Source: Paraglomus occultum (taxonomy: Eukaryota; Glomeromycota; Glomeromycetes; Paraglomerales; Paraglomeraceae). From it: DNA of 36,675 bases. The position numbers and the translations under genes are program-made. The notes under the pieces were generated by a model, which saw only the letters and a program-made list of their open reading frames with translations, was not told the DNA's origin and did not search any database. Below, one piece after another: positions 34,101-36,675 of the stretch; within the stretch, counting starts at the first letter, position 1; each line of letters starts with the position of its first letter. The stretch lies in the NCBI GenBank assembly GCA_910592205.1, contig CAJVPJ010000188.1, forward strand, positions 1-36,675. Reading direction: 5' to 3'.

Positions 34101-35354
34101 CTAATTTCAGCCTTAATTTGACTTAAGACAGATGGTACCGGCTCAACTCTATCTGGTAATTGCCACTCAGTTAACCATTAGACGGTTAACCTTTTCGTTA
34201 CACGGATTCGCGACTTCAAAAATATAACGGACGAATCAGCAATAGAATTACGATTATAAATAATTTAATGAGAAATAAAAGAATAATATGATATAAGGGA
34301 ATCGAGTTCATACTACAACACTTTACGAACACATAGCCGCACACAGTTAAACACAATCAGTCAAACAGTCAAAACACACAGAAACTGCTCCAACGGTTGC
34401 TGCTCTATGTTAGTTCAGTACAGTAGATGATTCATGATTCACCAGCAACGTGAAATTCTAATTGGCCATGTTGATATTTGCTGAAGAATATTTGGAGAAA
34501 CGCGAATATGTCCTCAGTCGCAGTAATTGCATCAGTTACTCCCATAAGAAAATCCGACGTTCATTGGCTGTGTTTAATTAGAAACTGTCAACATAAACAT
34601 GGACCTAAAGGTATGGAAAAGAACATGTGCTCTACCTGCAAATACTTGACAAACAGGGTAGACGATTAGAAGGGCTCTAAAAATATGACTGATACATTTT
34701 TAATCCATTAATAAGGATTAGTTGTGTCGATTCCGTTAGCATGAACCCAATTCAAGAATAATCCAGTCATAGTGATGCGTCTAGGGCCACCGTACAGTTG
34801 ATAATAGTATATGTGTATTGCTGATACAAGGTAGAAGACAATCGACGAGTTCATGGTCGACTGGACTGGAAGAAAGAATGTCTGTCACATTGTACTAAGA
34901 AAAGTATGAGTGAGAGTAATGAGTAAATAGCTGACAGTAAAGGTCCCATGCTTACTATAAGAATAATTAGACGTAAATGTGCGTATCTTACCTACTTAAC
35001 ACTATTATCACACAACGATTCTGACTTCAATGCTCAGAAAACCCGTTATGTGTCAGTATTCCGAAATTATCTTCCAACTGTGCTTGCAGATCATGTTCGA
35101 TATCTTCCATTTATTTCCGATAGTGAGTGTTTATATTTGCTTGTAATCGATGACAGCGGATGGAGTGGGACGCGTAATCCTGGTCGATGATTGCCGCATA
35201 ATATAGCCGTCATTTTTTACGGTGAAAAGAAAACGGAAGGATGAGAATCTGGACGGGCAGAGCAAAATTCCGTCTCCTTTTTATTATCGGCAGCGTATGA
35301 TACGATACACCATAATATTAATAAAAATAAATTCCTTTTATCCGCTAATTATAA
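34101..35354. other. Intergenic, small unassigned ORFs only
   Basis: Two plus-strand ORFs, 34478-34669 (contains CSTCKYLTNRV) and 34948-35190 (RNYLPTVLADHVRYLPFISD), have no domain I recognise and no flanking exons that I can support. The rest is AT-rich noncoding sequence. Confidence 0.45.
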
Positions 35355-35564
35355 TTATATCGTTTGGGACCGGTTAGTATTAGATAATGTTTGTTCCAGA
35401 AATTCCGACTCATTCATCAAACAAGTGCTCGAGACTTGTTGCCTTCCTGGAAGCCTCTTTTGCCTGCCGTTTCCGATTCTCGTGAATGATTTATTTCGCT
35501 TTCGAATCAATTTTGATTGCCGCTGCTCAGCTTTACCAAATTCCACCAAAGACTGCTGTAATTG
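35355..35564 (-). other. Possible terminal exon of an unknown basic protein
   Basis: A 69-residue open stretch begins after an acceptor-like TCTAG (exon start 35564) and ends with TAA at 35355-35357. It is rich in Gln/Lys/Arg (VEFGKAEQRQSKLIRKR, then GRQKRLPGRQQ). Composition is protein-like, but no upstream exon or family is recognised. Confidence 0.25.
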
Positions 35565-35974
35565 CTAGATGCACTACTGGCTCTGGAATATCGCCAAGAC
35601 AAAGAGTTGAGAGAGAAACATAAATAGTGTTTTGGATGTCAAGTATAGACAATGTTAAAGAGAATGCGGAATAGCAGAGGGTTAATATTGAATGTCTGCT
35701 TACCACATCAACTTATCGTAGTATGGACATTCTGCATCTTGTGGTATCAACACAATCATACACCTTTTTTTTTGTTTTGTACGGATCTTTCAACAACAAA
35801 ACGAAAGACAAATCATAGCTATTAAAATGTCTTTTAAACAATAATTGATTCTATTCAAACATCTACGTTTGGTCGAGTCTAAGTTGTAATATCGATATTA
35901 TCTGCCAATAAAATTTCTGTGCAAATTAGTCTTGGGTGTATTTCCCAATTTACTCCTCATGAAAGGATGTCATA

Positions 35975-36345
35975 TTACTTCATTATACCTACAACATTTG
36001 AATATTCATAGAAGACTTTGGTATTCTGCCATGAATTGGCTTCTGTGGCTACATTTCCATCACTAATTTCTTCGAAATTTACTTGCTCTGCACCTTTAAT
36101 TTTATTAACTAATTCTATCACCCTTGTTGCCGGACCCCGTGAGCAAGATTGTGAGGATGAGAAAGTAGTGTGTATTTAGTTACCGTAACCAGCAAGCTTG
36201 CTTTTTTGAATACATAAATATCATCATTATCGAGAAAAAGCACATCTTTATCAGACTCAAAAAAAGCGTCTACAAATGCGTACGATATACTAATTGAGAC
36301 TTTCCTAAGACTAAGGATAAGAGGCTGCGTGTCAATGTAACACAA
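35975..36345 (-). other. Two coding-like fragments of an unknown gene
   Basis: The upstream fragment (36345 to about 36185) reads SISYAFVDAFFESDKDVLFL and DDIYVFKKASLL. The downstream one (about 36125-35975) reads RVIELVNKIKGAEQVNFEEI and NSWQNTKVFYEYS, ending at TAA 35975-35977. They lie in different frames, with a possible donor GTAACT at 36182 between them, but I could not find an intron that closes the phase. There is no start codon. This could be a broken gene sharing an upstream region with the divergent kinase-family gene at 36393. Confidence 0.35.
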
Positions 36346-36392
36346 TTAAGAGTTGACACTTTAACTTGAGAGATAAGATTTTTAATTCAACT

Positions 36393-36675
36393 ATGTCGTC
36401 ATTTGCTAATAATCCAGCCATTGCCAACTTGGTTGAATCCTCCTTGGAAAGTGAAGAGACGTACTTAAGACTGAAATGGATACCTTACGAGGAAATCACC
36501 AACGTAAAACCTACTCAAATTGACAACGTTTACTACGCTATTCGCAAATGTAATGGTGATGAGACGATAACGGAAACGCTAGTATTACTTGGAAGTGGTG
36601 AAGAATGCACACCAACACTTGTGAGTGAGTTTGCTAGAATATACTCACTTCCAACACACAAGTACAATAACAATG
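36393..36675 (+). CDS. Kinase-family N-terminal region, cut by the window edge
   Basis: From ATG 36393 the frame is open to the window end (94 codons). It aligns throughout with the start of the truncated gene at 4107 on the other strand. Shared blocks are SSLESE, the LKWIPYEEITNVKPTQI pattern, TLVLLGSGEECTPTLVSEF and RIYSLPTHKY. The shared region is the repeat-type N-terminus that precedes a protein kinase domain in the other copy; whether this copy still has an intact kinase lies outside the window. Confidence 0.8.
   Translation, partial: MSSFANNPAIANLVESSLESEETYLRLKWIPYEEITNVKPTQIDNVYYAIRKCNGDETITETLVLLGSGEECTPTLVSEFARIYSLPTHKYNNN

Overview
The window looks like a nuclear contig of an early-diverging filamentous fungus, most likely an arbuscular-mycorrhizal (Glomeromycotina) species. 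Clear fungal housekeeping genes with short spliceosomal introns (about 70-125 nt) sit in AT-rich, repeat-bearing DNA. They are mixed with families that are strongly expanded in AM fungi: a MATA-type HMG-box protein, a Crinkler-like NTPase-nuclease, and two members of a protein-kinase-associated N-terminal family. The species cannot be fixed from the sequence alone.

Layout. 1-1.4 kb: short repeats and a four-exon gene for a small multi-pass membrane protein (minus strand). 1.7-4.1 kb: a degraded zone with a plus-strand coding relic, five hairpin-ended 27-28 nt units, a perfect 42-bp palindrome, and a kinase-family gene (minus) that stops just after the glycine loop at that palindrome. 5.4-6.5 kb: HMG-box gene (minus). 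6.5-12.7 kb: a 6 kb stretch without a recognisable gene, containing a 62-bp tandem duplication and degenerate 15-16 bp repeats. 12.7-18.9 kb: promoter and two-exon FKS-type 1,3-beta-glucan synthase (plus, 1899 aa). 19.2-21.2 kb: TRF4/5-type non-canonical poly(A) polymerase (minus, six exons, 523 aa). 21.3-22.4 kb: deoxyhypusine hydroxylase LIA1 (plus, three exons, 322 aa), divergent from TRF4 with 116 bp between start codons. 23.3-24.8 kb: decayed pogo/Tigger-like transposase interrupted by a helix-rich ORF, with a possible signal-peptide exon just upstream. 25.0-28.7 kb: FIGNL1-type AAA+ ATPase (minus, 21 exons, 672 aa), phase-consistent throughout. 30.1-33.5 kb: a coiled-coil ORF and the Crinkler-like NTPase-nuclease gene (minus). 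33.8-34.1 kb: alpha-tubulin relic (plus). 36.4 kb to the end: start of a second kinase-family gene (plus), a paralog of the truncated copy at 2.5-4.1 kb in opposite orientation.

The housekeeping genes are functionally unrelated: cell-wall glucan synthesis, nuclear RNA surveillance, eIF5A hypusination and recombination control. They form a core block at 13-28.7 kb flanked by accessory, effector-like and pseudogenised DNA. Points worth most attention are the NTPase-nuclease effector-like gene, the hairpin-unit array next to the 42-bp palindrome, two 70-nt GC-AG introns in neighbouring genes, the microexons of FIGNL1, and natural differences at the glucan-synthase hot spots.
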